Counted from the first letter of the stretch, positions 1-12,740 are shown. The stretch is DNA of 64,000 nt from Paralithodes platypus (GCA_032716605.1 CM064502.1:39308895-39372894); one strand, 5' to 3'. Program-made: numbers and translations. Notes: a model not told the origin generated them from the sequence alone.

Positions 1-40
1 GAAACCTGTATAAACATTCCATATATATTTCATCTAACCT

Positions 41-860
41 GCATGGAAACAATTTGCATAGCTCGCGACACCAATTACGCTATATCTTATTTTGTTTTCA
101 CCATTGGAAAAGAGCACCAATTTTCCGATTCCGGTGATATATACAGTTATATACGTATTCCGAGCAAATAAGCAACCACGAGGTGGTGGAACAGCTCGGA
201 ACCCGGCTACCATCGCCCGGAAACAGGACTGGTGAAGCGTAAATATTCGCATTTTGGCTCTTCATTTCAAATATTCATAGCGCAAAAAGTATTTGTCCTA
301 GGAACTTCTAGTTTGTTTTATACTCATCAGCATTATTTGCCGAATTCATAAACAGCCCTAAATTTAAAACCATACACTTCGTAGCAACGAAATAAATCGA
401 AAATGTTATAAACCATATAAATCAAAATCATATATTTTTTTCGCTGCTGCTTTTCGGTCACTGCTGCATGGAAACAATTGTGAAGATAAACAATTTCTGT
501 TTTCACCATTGGAAAAGAGCACAAGAGTGATAAATACCATATATTCTTGAGCAAAATGCAAAACCACGAGGTCATCGACACCCGGTACCATCAGCCGGAC
601 GGTGTGAACGTAACAATTCCGCATGGCATTTCAAATATTCATAGCGCAAAAGTTATTTTGTCCAGGACTTCTAGGACAACTCCTTATCAGCATGTTGCCG
701 AATCATAATTGTAAATTTCATCACTTGTACTTCGAAAATGTTACTAAAACATAATTCTCATATATTTTTTGTTTTTCGTCATTCCTATTGAAGATACACT
801 TTCTGTTTTCACATAATACTATAGCATTCACTCTGAGCTAGGACGGTGTAAGAATCAATT
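41..860. repeat. diverged duplicated segment
   Basis: Two blocks recur about 360-425 bases apart. Bases 41-120 resemble 466-530 (both contain CACCATTGGAAAAGAGCAC), and 264-312 resembles 626-674 (CATTTCAAATATTCATAGCG). A third, weaker piece (TTTCTGTTTTCACA) lies near 789-812. Together they look like two or three decayed tandem copies of a roughly 360-bp unit. The short open frames are not coherent, so I call no gene. The unit could be an old satellite or a tandemly duplicated transposon piece. Confidence 0.5.
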
Positions 861-1060
861 GTGCGAAATAAATTGTATCCGGACTCATTAACCCACTTTC
901 ATTTTCATATTTGCGTGGCTATCGCTATAAATATTCCTCTTTTTCCTCCAAAAATGATATATGCATCACAATAAACAGCTCTGGTGGATGGAAATCGCGA
1001 AAAATGTAAGGCTTCGACAACACTCATGAGCCAAATTCAAGACCCAAAATACTTGTCAAC

Positions 1061-1105
1061 CGCCTCCTCGGACTTATTGGAACATAATATGTCGCAAGGA
1101 GTTAA
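1061..1105 (+). mobile_element. right-end fragment of TTAA MITE family A
   Basis: This short stretch matches the right end of the family A elements at 7983-8286 and 58094-58405: CGCCTCC, then CTTATTGGAACATAATATGT, then a variant of the terminal repeat ending in GGAG and TTAA. No left end is visible upstream, so this is a truncated copy. Confidence 0.6.
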
Positions 1106-1806
1106 TAACAATGCTGCAACCCAAGGTATTGGAATTAATATATATATACATTGTGGTCAATGAATGGAATAGTTTAATCAAGAAAGGTGGTCGTGAGTAA
1201 TTCAATTGATACGTTTAAAAAGTGACTGGACGATCAGCTGATGGAGATTGGATTAATGTGAAGGAATATATTTTAAATTAGTATGTATGTGTAAGTTGCC
1301 TTTCATACTAATTTCTATCTCTTTTATAAAACTTTTCCTTGTAGGCATTTTCTAAACCATAAGGTTACACTTCATCTTATTTTCCGGTGCTGCTTTTTAG
1401 TCGAAGGGAGCGGAGGGTGGAGAGAGAGAGCCTTCTACTTTGCTGTCCTATTATTCTACAATAAAATGTCCCTATGTCTAGTAGTATTAATGCCGGATTA
1501 CCTAGAAGAGCCCGCAAGGTCTCAGTGATCTGAGTATCTGTGTAACTCTCTCTATCTCTGTTTATGTAAGATTACGATAGATTATGTTTAAGTTGAATTT
1601 ATTGTATGAACAGCCATTGCATATTTAATGGAAATAATATTATCGGAATCTATATAATAGTACATGGTATAACATTACAAATTAACGTTCACTCTCTTTA
1701 TTGCAATATTTCAATAACAATTCATCTATTATATTCTTTGAAACTCCTTTTGTTTTTGAGTCCTTTTGCACAGTAGCTCTCCATTCTGTGTCCAGGTGGC
1801 TGGAGT
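1106..1806. other. AT-rich interval, nothing recognised
   Basis: I see no coherent reading frame or repeat family here, only a short GA run near 1420-1430. Confidence 0.4.
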
Positions 1807-2184
1807 TTAAGGGGCACTTTAAGATGGTTCACTTTGTGGGCGATTTTTGCATGTATTCATTATTTTTCTAGTTTCCTCCCTAGACCTCCATCAAATTAAA
1901 CAAAACACATCCATTAGATAAGCCTTCTAGATTAATTTGTACATTTTTCGGTAGAAAAATTTCCCGGCCGAAGGCCGGTTCTTCCAAAATTACAGGCTCA
2001 CTATCGTTCGCCAGGGAAAAAATCGACACCTAACTAGCACGAAAGGTCTAAATATTGACGAAGAAATTGGGCGAAAGGTCTTAAAATCGACTAACGAATG
2101 GAGCAAACATATTGACATCTGAAAACTAATGGGGCTAAACATGAGGGAGAAATTGGTCCAGAAAACCGGCCCATGTCCCCTTAA
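1807..2184 (+). mobile_element. TTAA MITE family E, copy 1
   Basis: The element begins TTAAGGGGCAC and ends CATGTCCCCTTAA, so it is bounded by TTAA with a short inverted repeat (TTAAGGGG / CCCCTTAA). The internal consensus shared by all copies includes CCTAGACCTCCATCAA, TTTTTCGGTAGAAAAAT, a GGCCGAAGGCCGG hairpin and GGGCTAAACATGAG. No protein is encoded. The TTAA boundaries suggest mobilisation by a piggyBac-type transposase; that is inference. Confidence 0.7.
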
Positions 2185-2204
2185 TTTGTTGCAGTATGGT
2201 TTCA

Positions 2205-2632
2205 GGTGTGGCCGTGCATCATATGTATGCTAATGTTTCAGGTGTGGCCGTGCATCATATGTATGCTAATGTTTCAGGTGTGGCCGTGCATCATATGTAT
2301 GCTAATGTTTCAGGTGTGGCCGTGCATCATATGTATGCTAATGTTTCAGGTGTGGCCGTGCATCATATGTATGCTAATGTTTCAGGTGTGGCCGTGCATC
2401 ATATGTATGCTAATGTTTCAGGTGTGGCCGTGCATCATATGTATGCTAATGTTTCAGGTGTGGCCGTGCATCATATGTATGCTAATGTTTCAGGTGTGGC
2501 CGTGCATCATATGTATGCTAATGTTTCAGGTGTGGCCGTGCATCATATGTATGCTAATGTTTCAGGTGTGGCCGTGCATCATATGTATGCTAATGTTTCA
2601 GGTGTGGCCGTGAATCATATGTATGCTAATGT
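2205..2632 (+). repeat. 36-bp minisatellite, 12 copies
   Basis: Twelve head-to-tail copies of a 36-bp unit start with GGTGTGGCCGTGCATCATAT. The first eleven are identical; the twelfth has one C-to-A change. Because 36 is divisible by three, long open frames run through the array (12-residue periods VSGVAVHHMYAN and MWPCIICMLMFQ). I treat those as by-products, since both forward frames are equally open and there is no conserved context. The homogeneity implies recent expansion. Confidence 0.95.
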
Positions 2633-3545
2633 CGCTGCTTCTATTACACTGGTCTGGTCCGGTGTTTGTAAATATTTAGCCTATACATATATTTATTTAT
2701 TTATTTGATCTTGTTTAGCTATTCATGTATTCTTATAAAGTTGACTGTATGGCAAACTACACAATATATTAAACAACATGATTACGTTATGATTGATATA
2801 TAACTCCAGGTATATCATTATTATAGGAATACATCTAGCAGAGTAATAGGTATGTCAATAGGTAACTAATATCTAGGTTATATGAATATTCGGTAAGGCA
2901 CAAAGACAGTCAACATTCATATCTGCAAAATTTCCCCGACATGATATTATAACAAAGGTAAGTTTCCAGATTTCGTACTGTCAATAAACATGCAACGGGT
3001 ATGAATAGGTTATTAGAGTATGTTTTAAGAACTGTCGCGATATTTAACTTCATACTATAATATCTAAAACATTGTAAAATGTTGATACAAATCAGTAAAT
3101 TCCATTACGTATGTAATTAATAGATCTGAAAACAATCTATAATTCTCCATTCAATTCAGGGACTTCCCACTTACTAATATAACTGACGATTATTATATAA
3201 TTATATTATTATTATTATTATTATTATATGACTTCTTTGATTATAAAATGTATTTGTTTCTTCCTGCGTGTGTCTATTAACTAATGTTAATAATGCTGCA
3301 GTGTGAATAAGCACGTATGAAGTGGCAGTCAACATTTGTGTACAGAGTGTTGGTAATGCCAAACATAAGAACTGGAACAATTGGTTTATAGTTTTTCGGT
3401 ACAAATGCATTAATAAACCAAACCGTTCATCAAATACTGTATACAATGGATCAAACCAGCTCCAAAGCGGAGTTACACTATGATTGGACACAGGGAATTT
3501 ATCTACTCCCCTACTTCATATTATGATTAGGTATCATAGAAAACA

Positions 3546-3601
<56 letters not shown>

Positions 3602-3841
3602 TGAGTGAGAGATAATATGATTATTTTTGCTTCTTAATGTTACAACTGTACTATAAATTATGTTACAATAACATTTATTGGGAATAGTGGATGTAAAGTT
3701 CTAAAACACACGCACACATTGAAAGTGTTAGTACATTTTATAGGTTTGTGTATATGTCAATATTTCGTTAAATTAGCTATATAACAAACAATACCAGTAT
3801 TCCAGCTCTATAACAGCCGATTTGGTTCACGGGTTTCAATG
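2633..3841. other. AT-rich interval with microsatellites
   Basis: No gene is recognised. It contains an (ATT)n run around 3208-3228 and a compound (TA)n(GA)n microsatellite at 3546-3612. Confidence 0.5.
3546..3612. repeat. (TA)n(GA)n compound microsatellite
   Basis: About 15 TA units pass directly into about 14 GA units, ending in GTGAGTGAGAGA. Confidence 0.95.
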
Positions 3842-4358
3842 TTAACCCTTCCAGTACTGGTGCCGTTCTTTTAAATAGGTAGTGGATATATTTTAGTCTA
3901 CTTATATATTTTTGTATTCAATTCATAGTAACCTCGCTAGACCTACATCCAACATACAAAAAACACCCCCATGACTCCCCTTCAAGATAATTTTTTACAT
4001 TTTTCGGTAGAATAATGTATCGGCTGAAGGCCAGTGCCTCCTAAAATTAGAGGCTCGCTACGCTCGTCAAAAAAAAAAAAAATCGACACCTAAATAGCAC
4101 GAAAGGTAAAACATCGCCAGATTAATGACCGAACGTCTTCAAATCTCAAAACTATAGGAACTAAACATGAGGGAGAAAAAGCAACGATCTCCCCTTAACT
4201 ATAATCTGGCGATCATTCGACGATCTTTAGGAACTCAAGGGGTCAAAACCAACTCAATTATGCCTCTGACTCTCACAGATCCTTCCTAAGCTGAATGAAA
4301 TACTTTAATGATAGTCACAATAAACTGCTACAATGTATCATAATTTTCAAGGGGTTAA
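3842..4358. mobile_element. possible TTAA element hosting a family E MITE
   Basis: Outer boundaries TTAACCCTTCCAGTACTGG on the left and CAAGGGGTTAA on the right flank a nested family E copy. The left end resembles family B (TTAACCCATTCTGTACCGG). Only about nine terminal bases pair, so the outer element is tentative. Confidence 0.35.
3871..4198 (+). mobile_element. TTAA MITE family E, copy 2
   Basis: It shares the family interior (CCTACATCCAACATACAAAA, TTTTTCGGTAGAATAATGT, GGCTGAAGGCCAG, CTAAACATGAGGGAGAA) and ends CTCCCCTTAA. The left TTAA is at 3871-3874. Confidence 0.6.
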
Positions 4359-6204
4359 TTAATCGATTGAGTTGATGAAATGTAAGACGGTGTTTGTAAT
4401 TCTGACGGCTCACCATATGATATTCATTCATGCTGGTTGTTTGGAAAATATTAATACTAAACAAACATTTTGGAAACAAGGAATTCATTATCTGAGGTGG
4501 CATGCGTGTCAATTTTGTCGGTTCCTATTATTATACAGCATATTAACTAGAATTAAAAATTATCGCTTACTTGTTGGAATATTTTGTTTGTAAACAGCCT
4601 TAAGTAGAAATAACATAATGCTAAATAATACACGCAGTGGCTTTGAACAGAATACATAGTATGGAAGAAAAATCAGGATTAGTTTGACTTCTAATCTCAG
4701 GCATGGCATTTACATTTTATTATGCTTTGGGAGACAGACGCCGAGAGAGGGGAATGAATATCAGTACAGGGGACAATTCTAGATTTGCAAGGATGACTTT
4801 GGTGTATATAATCAAGTCACGTCTGCCAGTGTTTTTGCATTAAACATAAATTTGATTTGTTCAGCAATGTTTTAGTACCAACTAAATATTTGATAAATTA
4901 TTTGTTTAGACACACTGAGTACTCACTCCATAAGTTTTGGTCAGAATACAACATTAATGTGATGCCATTTGTCGCCTAATACTTGAGAGTCACTGCTTTA
5001 AAGAGTGGAAGGCCACCATTGTTCTGCCTGAGCGATTCCCGATACTCCAGTTACCATAAATCTAGTTGGTCCACCAAAACATCCTCAGTAGTGTAACAGA
5101 GAGAGAGAGAGACGCACGCAAGTAAATTCACCTTTTATTAGATTATTTGTTACTGAGATCCATTTGTTACTGATTGTCCTTGAATCTACAGCATTTCTTA
5201 ATGTTATTTATTATTGTTGTCATAAATACAGTATTTATCTTTGAATATATACAATAATATTCTTAGACGATGGTGCTTCATCTTCGATGCTATTTAAACC
5301 TATAGTTATTCATATATTTATCAAAAAATACCCTCATTTATTAATACATTGTTTAAGTATTGGCCAGCATGACTTTGAATTAATACGTATATATTTATAT
5401 CTGTTTTCACTACCACCATTCCAGTAGCCTATATACAATCATATAAAACAAATATTTCCAAAAAATTACATTTCCATCTACGTTTATACGAATTATGGAC
5501 GAAGCTATATAATTTAAGTTGTCGACAGTAAATACTCTCAGTATTTAGCTCTCAGGTTAATCAAACTGATTTGTGTTTCTCTCTCTCTCTCCAAGTGTCC
5601 TCCTTTTTTCTTCGAAAATAGCTTTTAGTAAGAATGTCCAAAGCAAGGGTTTGCACAATTATATTATTAGCTGTTAGTTTTTATCTGTTATATCTTTTGT
5701 ATGCTATTTCTTAATAGTGATTCTGTATTTTTATAAACAAAATCTCCCAAATTTGGCTTGTATAAACTCTTTTCCGATCGACAGTATGGGTTTTACACGA
5801 GACGTTTCCAAATAGAGGTTCTTTATATACATTAATAATTTGGTTAAGATCCTCAGTGAAGTGCAGGTGATTTCATTGGTCATATAAAATGGTTTTGAAA
5901 AACTGTCTTTTAATTATTATGATTCAAAACAAACTTCGAACAATTATGATACTACAAATTCTGTTGCTCCTGCTTGATGTTAACAAAGCACATTTTGTAT
6001 ATTTGTTTATGAAGTGGCATGTGGCCAATTTTATTAATTCCTTAACTCACCTTCATGATTTCCAAGACGCATAAGGTCGAGACAGTCATGGAATACGAAG
6101 GAGAACACTTAATACTATCAAATGTCTCCACTACCTGCCCATCCATCACTGTATCTTACTTTATCACACATATCCTAGGAATCTATATTTCTAGCAATAT
6201 GAAT
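4359..6204. other. no recognised feature
   Basis: This AT-rich, unique-looking stretch has short GA/CT runs (5097-5114, 5579-5592). I find no coherent coding sequence on either strand. Confidence 0.4.
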
Positions 6205-6420
6205 CAGCAGGTCTAAAAAAGAAAGCATGCAGGGACTGGTTGGGTAATGGAGGGAATGAAGACTTTGGAGGAATGGAGAGAACGATATGAGGAGAACAAG
6301 AGTGATGAAGAGAGTAGTGAGGGAAAGTGAGCGAAAAGTAGATGAGATGGAAGGAACCCAAGTGCAAAGTGGAGTGGGGAATCTGTTTTGGAAAGAGGTT
6401 CAGAAAGTAAGCTATGGTGA
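6205..6420 (+). pseudogene. decayed RTE-type LINE fragment
   Basis: The DNA aligns to the linker before the reverse transcriptase of the RTE copies at 14.2-16.4 kb and 30.7-33.4 kb (the part reading KKAYREWLGSRGNED and then the FWKEVKKVR region there). Here it carries many substitutions and indels and no open frame. It is a very old fragment with no function expected. Confidence 0.65.
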
Positions 6421-7746
6421 TAATGGAAGGAGTTAGGGTGTGGACGATAACCATGTGTGAGTGCTGGTGATGAAGCAAGAGAACGTCCAGACAATGAGAG
6501 ACCACGTAATGATCTGTTACAATTAGAGAATGAAAGAGCTGGAAATATACATGGATGAGGAATTGGAGGGAGAAAAACTGAGAGGCAGAGGCAAGGGCGG
6601 ATCCAGGGCTGGTTTAAGGAGGTTGTGCGTGTGTGTTGGGTGTTGGGTAAGGGGGGGGGGGGGGGGGGTAATTGACCTTCTTAGATTAGTCATAATTTAC
6701 ATATTATAAATTTATTATGCAGTCATTCAAAACGGTTTTATTCTCGAATAATTAAAACTGAAGTTATATCGAACGCAGCCAGTACTGAATTTGTTTCGGA
6801 TTATTATTTTCACCTAATAAATTAGAAAAGCCCACATACTAATGATAATATAAAACGATATACTGACCATGCGTATTTTCGTGATTTTTTGGCCCTCTCG
6901 ACATGTGCTTTAGAGCCTAACACCGTGTAAGCGACCACAGTAGAAATTGCATAAGATTATATATATATTTGTTTTATTTTATTTATATATGTATATACAT
7001 TTTTTGTTTAATGTCATAGTCAAGAGACAGGTGATATAAGGAACGGGTTATAAAAGCTATTACTGAGGCATTCCATGATACAAAACAGGAACCTAGAGAA
7101 TTAATTCAGTTACATGGGTAAAAAGGATTCCAAATGGATCGTGGTGAAGATGTTGCCTTATCATATATTACATGTTAATTTAATCCTTCCTCCCCCAGCC
7201 TTTCCAAGACCCTCGAACGCAGAAGGTGCCGAGTTAATTTTGTTTTTATGTTACCTAAATATATGAAATGCCCAAACATCAGGACAAAATATGAATCTGA
7301 GTTCCCCTTTTCGTGGATTTGGCACTTACACGTGTTGTAAAGCCTCAAAGCGTGTATGCGACCACCGTAGACTGTTATCGTTTACTTTGTTTTATTATTC
7401 TGATCCAATTAATTATGATTTGGTGTACCAAAATCATGTTTACGATTGTGGTGTAGGCCATCAACCCCTCCCCTGACCCTCCATAAATGCTTCATCATAA
7501 ATTTACAATAAACACAAGAGCCTTTACATACTACTATACATATTCTAGGTATGAACATCACAAACAAATTCAAGGTCAATCAATGGGATTCATAATTGTA
7601 TTCATAAGGTGCTATGTAAGAATTAGAGAAACCCAATTTGTGGGAAAGTAGAAAGGGTAAAGTAACTGGGACTCTATTATTTGAAATAAAGAACAAATTT
7701 ACTATTCTGTAACCAAAATAGTTGGCCCACACAGCACAACCCGGCG
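6421..7746. other. no recognised feature; poly-G tract
   Basis: Nothing codes convincingly. A G run of about 18 bases lies at 6651-6668. Confidence 0.4.
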
Positions 7747-8354
7747 TTAAGTGGAGATTTGTATTTGTTTGTATTACATTTATTGGATCATTTATTTATT
7801 CATATATTTATTTTATTAAGTGTCTTTCTAAGACCTCCACCAAGCTTTAGAAATACCTTCAAGATAAATGTCTACAATTTTAAAAAGAAAAAACGTCCCG
7901 GCGGGAGGCCGGTTCATCCTAAATTACAGGCTTGCTATCGGTCGCTAGGAAAAAAATTGACACCTAAATGACACAAAAGGTCTTAACCCCCTCCGTCACA
8001 TATGACGCAACCACGTCATATGACGGTTTCGCCCAAGAGTCTCATATGATGCGGTCGCGTCATATGAACCTAGTGAAATAGCTCAATAATAAGTTATATG
8101 ACGCTTTTGCGTCATTTTGAGCTCAGTCAGTTAGGTAAGTTAGATCATAACCTGTCGATTGATGTCAACCCCAAATTCCTCCGACTTCTAACGGCACCTC
8201 AGTGTGAGAAAGACTGTTGTGGGGGAAATACCGGGCGCCCGGGCAACCCCTAACTTTCGTAAGTTAATATGTCTGGGGGGGTTTAAATCGCCAAACTAAT
8301 GGGGCTAAGTAAAATAGAGAAGGGGGTCCATAAAAAAAAAAAATATCCCCTTAC
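7747..8354 (+). mobile_element. TTAA MITE family E, copy 3, interrupted
   Basis: The left TTAA is at 7747-7750 and the right end reads TATCCCCTTAC (TTAA with one change). The family interior is clear on both sides of a family A element inserted at an internal TTAA (7983-8286). The empty-site sequence seen in other copies is GGTCTTAAAATCG. Confidence 0.7.
7983..8286 (+). mobile_element. TTAA MITE family A, copy 1 (nested)
   Basis: The element is bounded by TTAA on both sides, with terminal repeats CCCCCTCCG...ATATGAC and GTTAATATGTCTGGGGGGG. It contains three short palindromes of the form ATATGACGC-N-GCGTCATAT. It sits exactly in a TTAA of the surrounding family E copy, which is direct evidence of TTAA targeting as in piggyBac elements. 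No protein is encoded. Confidence 0.8.
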
Positions 8355-9052
8355 AACTAACTAAGACTTTTTACCTGGTATGATAGTCTACTAAGAATTT
8401 GTCCTTGATGAATAGGCTCCAGATCCAGGGAATGGAGGAAACAAACTCAGTAAATACAAAAAACAATGGAATGACACAAATATTGAACATAAAAAGGAAA
8501 ACAGGACAGAGCACGAAAACACAACCCATGCCCAATGTAAAACAAATAAAATACGCCAAAACAATAACTACCAATATGAAATAATTTAACAAACATTCAA
8601 TATTTAGCAGTAAGCATAATTACTAAGATATCGAAGTCCCCAAAGATGTGATACAAAGTGAGACTTGGATGGCGTGAGTGATACAGAAGCAGTATATAAT
8701 GATGGTGTGAGGATAATGATCAGACCCCAGGCAGGAATGAGGTGGCTTCAACGCAGATTGCACCATCGGTGGATATATACCCTGATAATGAACCAGATTG
8801 AGTGACAAGATTGGAACGCCGTGAGACAATTATTATTGGACCTGATTATGTATTGTAACAGGTGTGGCCATAGAGTCCCTGTACTGTATGTATGTGCACG
8901 TGTGTGTAGTGAAAAAGATTACCTAAAATATTTTATCGATAGTTATAATTGGTATACAGGTGTGATATACTGTAGGTCATTTAACGGAGTAACTAGTCAA
9001 AGTGTGAATATACAATAATAAATGTGAAAGACCAGTTTTAAGGTATGAGAGA

Positions 9053-9088
<36 letters not shown>

Positions 9089-9343
9089 ATAACACGGGAT
9101 AGGTGACAGATAGTGTAATGATCTTCATTCTGTAAACTCAGATAGTCTGGTGCAACACCATTGTTCTGGTTTCTAAAATATATGTACAGTATAGGATATC
9201 AATTGCTGACCTACCCTCTGCTTCATTGCAAGGATACTTTGTTCGTTGTTTGTGGAGCTACAAAGATTGCAAACGGAGGTTTCCTACTGCCTTGCATTGG
9301 GGGAGGGGGGTCAGTGGGGGTCCTAGTACTTTGGTCTCTCCAA
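8355..9343. other. no recognised feature; (GT)n microsatellite
   Basis: A (GT)n run lies at about 9054-9087. Otherwise I see no gene or repeat family. Confidence 0.45.
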
Positions 9344-9444
9344 ACAAGGGAGGGATAGGAAGAGGTGACCCCGTCCCTGCTGCCTGGGATAGGTGTAGTA
9401 AGGGGGAACGGGCAGGTACCTCCCTGTTCCTACCTTTTGGGGTA
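9344..9444 (+). repeat. direct repeat, left copy
   Basis: This roughly 90-bp block (GTGACCCCGTCCCTGCTGCC ... ACCTCCCTGTTCCTACCTT) recurs in the same orientation at 13464-13545. The pair brackets the inverted-repeat transposon between them. Confidence 0.75.
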
Positions 9445-9710
9445 TAGTGGGGCAGATAACAGCAATTTTTCACAGAAATTGTGCAAAATGTGATACAAGC
9501 ACCAAATTTGGCATGGTGGTTCCTAAGGGTCTACTTAGCAAATCTGCCTGACGTGCCATTCAAAAATCCAAGATGGCGGCCATTTTTCAAGATGGATGCG
9601 AATGTGTCTGCCGAAAATGGTTTTGCTCATAGAAATGCATATACTTGATGGATTTTAATGATCTTGGTGTCGATTTCTATGTTTTCTTGCATGCTGATTC
9701 AAATTTTTCT
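9445..9710 (+). repeat. left terminal inverted repeat, copy 1
   Basis: It pairs with the inverted sequence at 12771-13400 once the SINE is removed. Shared landmarks are CAAAATGTGATACAAGCACC, AAGATGGCGGCCATTTTTCA and TTTTCTTGCATGCTGA. The AAGATGGCGGC core resembles the known YY1/Pho site. Confidence 0.85.
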
Positions 9711-10453
9711 ACTTTAAAAAAACTCAAGTGAATAACTTCACACTTTTTGGCTATTTAGATCAGTCTTTGTCTGCATTTTCGCTTGCCTGATGAGTGTTTT
9801 GCTATTTTTTACTATGTGCATTACATGGTAATTTCTAAATGTATAGAGCAGTATTTATATTTAGTGCATCCTCACTACTTACCTAACTCTCATCTATGGC
9901 TCCAAGAAGTTGCTAGTGCACGGCAACGGCCACACCCTGGTAAACCGTGTTGGCTCACGGGCTAAACTAGGTGAGGGTAACACGCAGAGGGTCTCTGTGT
10001 GTGAGGGAGTATGCCATGCTCCAGATGCAAAGTGCATGAAGTCAACAAACCAGACCTGATTGATCCAAGAAGCCATTTTTCTAAAGGAGTGATTGTCGGT
10101 ACTACCATGGCACACTGGTGACAATTACTGGTGTGAAACTCAGCATGGGGTTCAATGTCAGCTAAGGAGGAGTGCATCTCATACTTAGTGTCCCAAATGT
10201 TGCTTAACTTACCCCACGGACCTGTTAAGCAACCGCACCTGAATTGACAGGAGGTGTCAGCGCGGGAGAGCCGAGCCAAGGATAATGGGGTTTCAAAGTT
10301 ATCTGGATGGTGTACAGATCGTACGGGACTTAAATAACATTGGATGAACGATCGGGCTAGGTGTAGGGCAGACATGCATGAACCTAGTTGTATCACATAC
10401 AGGAAAGTACCCATGATACAGGGTGGTAAAAGGATAAACCCTCGGTCATCAGA

Positions 10454-12508
10454 ATGGCTTCAAACACCAAATGTGAGACTGCATCATGGCAGACCAACTG
10501 GACCAAGTGTTGCCTCTGTCAAACAGAGAAGAGCGAATGCCTAACATCTCCACTTGCAAATCCTGCCAGAATGGTAGAGGATGGATACAGCCTCTTAGGG
10601 AGGAATATTCCTCTATTTCATGCAGTGAATGCGCTACCGATCAAGATGGACCCACGAAGGCTTGATGACGGCAGTGGGATAGAGGCAACCTTGAGGAAAA
10701 ATCAAGCACAGTACCATGCTAGTTGCAGGCTTCTGTTCAGCAATACTAAGTTACAAAGGGCAGAAAAGAGATCGTCTCCTGCAACAGATGAGAACAGCAG
10801 CAGCGGCAGCAGCAAAATACCACGGAGAATGTCAGACCCCAAATGGATAGAATGTTTCATATGTGAGGAGGAGGGAGATCTGGATGACTTTAGACAAGCT
10901 ATGACCATGAAACTGAACAAGAGAGTCAACAAGTGTGCAAAGACTCTCAATGATGGAAAGCTGCTTGCCAAACTGAGTGCTGGAGATGTGGTGGCGCAGG
11001 AACTGAAGTACCACAGTGCATGCTTGGCTGGTCTCTACAACCGAGAACGAGCTCACCTGCGTGCTGAAGAGCTGAGGGAAGCAGAAACTCTGAGGTAGGA
11101 AAGAGGGAAGCATATCCAATTGCCTTCTCTGAACTGGTAACATACATCATTGAGACAAAATCTGCAAGTGAGAGTTCAGCTCCATCAGTCTTCCGACTTG
11201 CCGACCTATGTATGCTCTACAGGCAGAGGCTGTAGTAGCTTGGCATCGACAGTCCTGATGTTCATACTACCCGACTGAAGGACCAGCTGCTTCAACACAT
11301 ACCTGATCTACAAGCTGAACATCATGGATGTGATGTCCTACTGGCCTTTAAGAAGGATGTAGGGTCAATTCTTGCACATTGAGCATGGAGCAGACATCAA
11401 GTCACAACTCCAACATGGAGCCTCAAAGTCTGACCTTGCTATGGCTTAGCTCTTACAGTACAACTGTTTTGCCAAATACAAGGCCGGATCTCACGTCCAC
11501 AGACATTCCAAGGACCGGGAGACACCATTTTGTTGTGTACATGGGCATATCTGTGTTTGCCAAAACAAGGAAGAGGCAGCTCATAGACATGCTCCATGAC
11601 AATGGACTCAGCATCACCTATGATAGAGTCTTAGAAATCTCAGCCCAGCTTGGAGAAGCTGTTGTAGCTCAGTACGTGGATGATGGAGTTGCCTGTCCAC
11701 CAGTGTTGAGGAAGCAGGTGTTCACAATGTCTGCGGTGGACATCATCGACCACAACCCAACAGCGACTACAGCTCAAACTTCCTTCCATGGTACCAGTAC
11801 GTGCTCATCATAGCAGTGTCTAAGCTGCCATCCCTGCAGAGGCATGGTCTTTATAAAATGTGGATTGCTTTTGGGCACAGAGCCAATGCTCGATGGATAC
11901 CAGTCCATGAGGTAGTTTCTGCAATAGGACCTGAGAAAGTCGGGATCCTGTATTTCCATGCATTCACGGGCTGTGACGCGGTTTCGTCTTTCCATGGGAA
12001 GGGAAAGAAATCTGCATGGCTGACTTGGGAAGTCTGTGATGAGGTTTCTGAAACCTTTACAAAACTCAGCAACTGCCCAACAGAGGTTTCTGAGGATGAC
12101 CTGCAGAAGCTGGAGAACTTTGTTGTCCTCATGTATGACAGATCAAGTGCAGCCACCGGTGTTGACGAGGCAAGGCTGAATCTCTTTGCCTGTAAGCAGA
12201 GGTCCTATGATGCGATTCCACCAACCAGTGCAGCCCTCATGGAACACGCAAAACGTGCTGCTTACCAGGCTGGTATCATATGGGGTCAAGCAACAGTAAC
12301 CAATCCAGAAGTTGTCAGTTCTGCCGACTGGGGATGGAATCGGAAGGGAGACATATGGCAGATCTGTTGGACAACGCTTCCACCTATTGCAGCCAGCTGT
12401 CGGGAACTGACCCAGTGTTCCTGCAAGAAAGGCTGCAACCGGAGATGCAAATGCTTTCATTCAGGGCTCGCCTGCACTGCACTCTGCAGCTGTGTATGTC
12501 AGCGATAG
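10454..12508 (+). pseudogene. Academ/XPG-like transposase, broken
   Basis: Three consecutive pieces in two frames make up one decayed gene. Piece 1 (10454-11098) has a CxxC start (WTKCCLCQ), RRLDDGSGIEATLRKNQAQYH, a second CxxC (CFICEEEG) and a KYHSACL motif. Similarity continues past the stop. Piece 2 (11379-11813) holds VLEISAQLG and DHNPTATT. Piece 3 (11801-12508) holds FHAFTGCDAVSSFHGKGKK, which resembles the GCD...GKKxA region of FEN1/XPG nucleases, and ends in a cysteine-rich CxC tail (CSCKKGC, CKC, CTALCSC). Against copy 2, an internal segment is missing between GSIL and EHGADI. A nuclease or DNA-binding role in transposition is inferred. Confidence 0.65.
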
Positions 12509-12718
12509 TGATACATATACATATGTATATTTAATGTTTATATTGTGTATATAAAATATTAGGAGTATTATTTGATGTGTTATGTTGTTATTTTATATAA
12601 AGCGTTAATTTTCTACCATTTACAGTATCTACGGATCGATCCCCCACTTCCACATTGATTTAATTTCATTGATTTATTTGACTAAATATATATTTGGTTG
12701 GTAGGTTAGAGAAGTTAA

Positions 12719-12740
12719 AAAAAAAAAAAAAAAAAAAAAT
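12719..12740. repeat. poly-A tract
   Basis: An A run of about 22 bases lies between the transposase pseudogene and the right inverted repeat. Confidence 0.95.

Noticed and set aside
2205..2632. CRISPR-like array
   Set aside because: Units are contiguous identical tandem repeats with no unique spacers, and the genome is eukaryotic. The same holds for 41046-41360.
2196..2708. 170-codon ORF with 12-residue repeats as a repeat protein gene
   Set aside because: The array length is a multiple of three and is open in two forward frames at once; no conserved flanking codons, start context or family support it.
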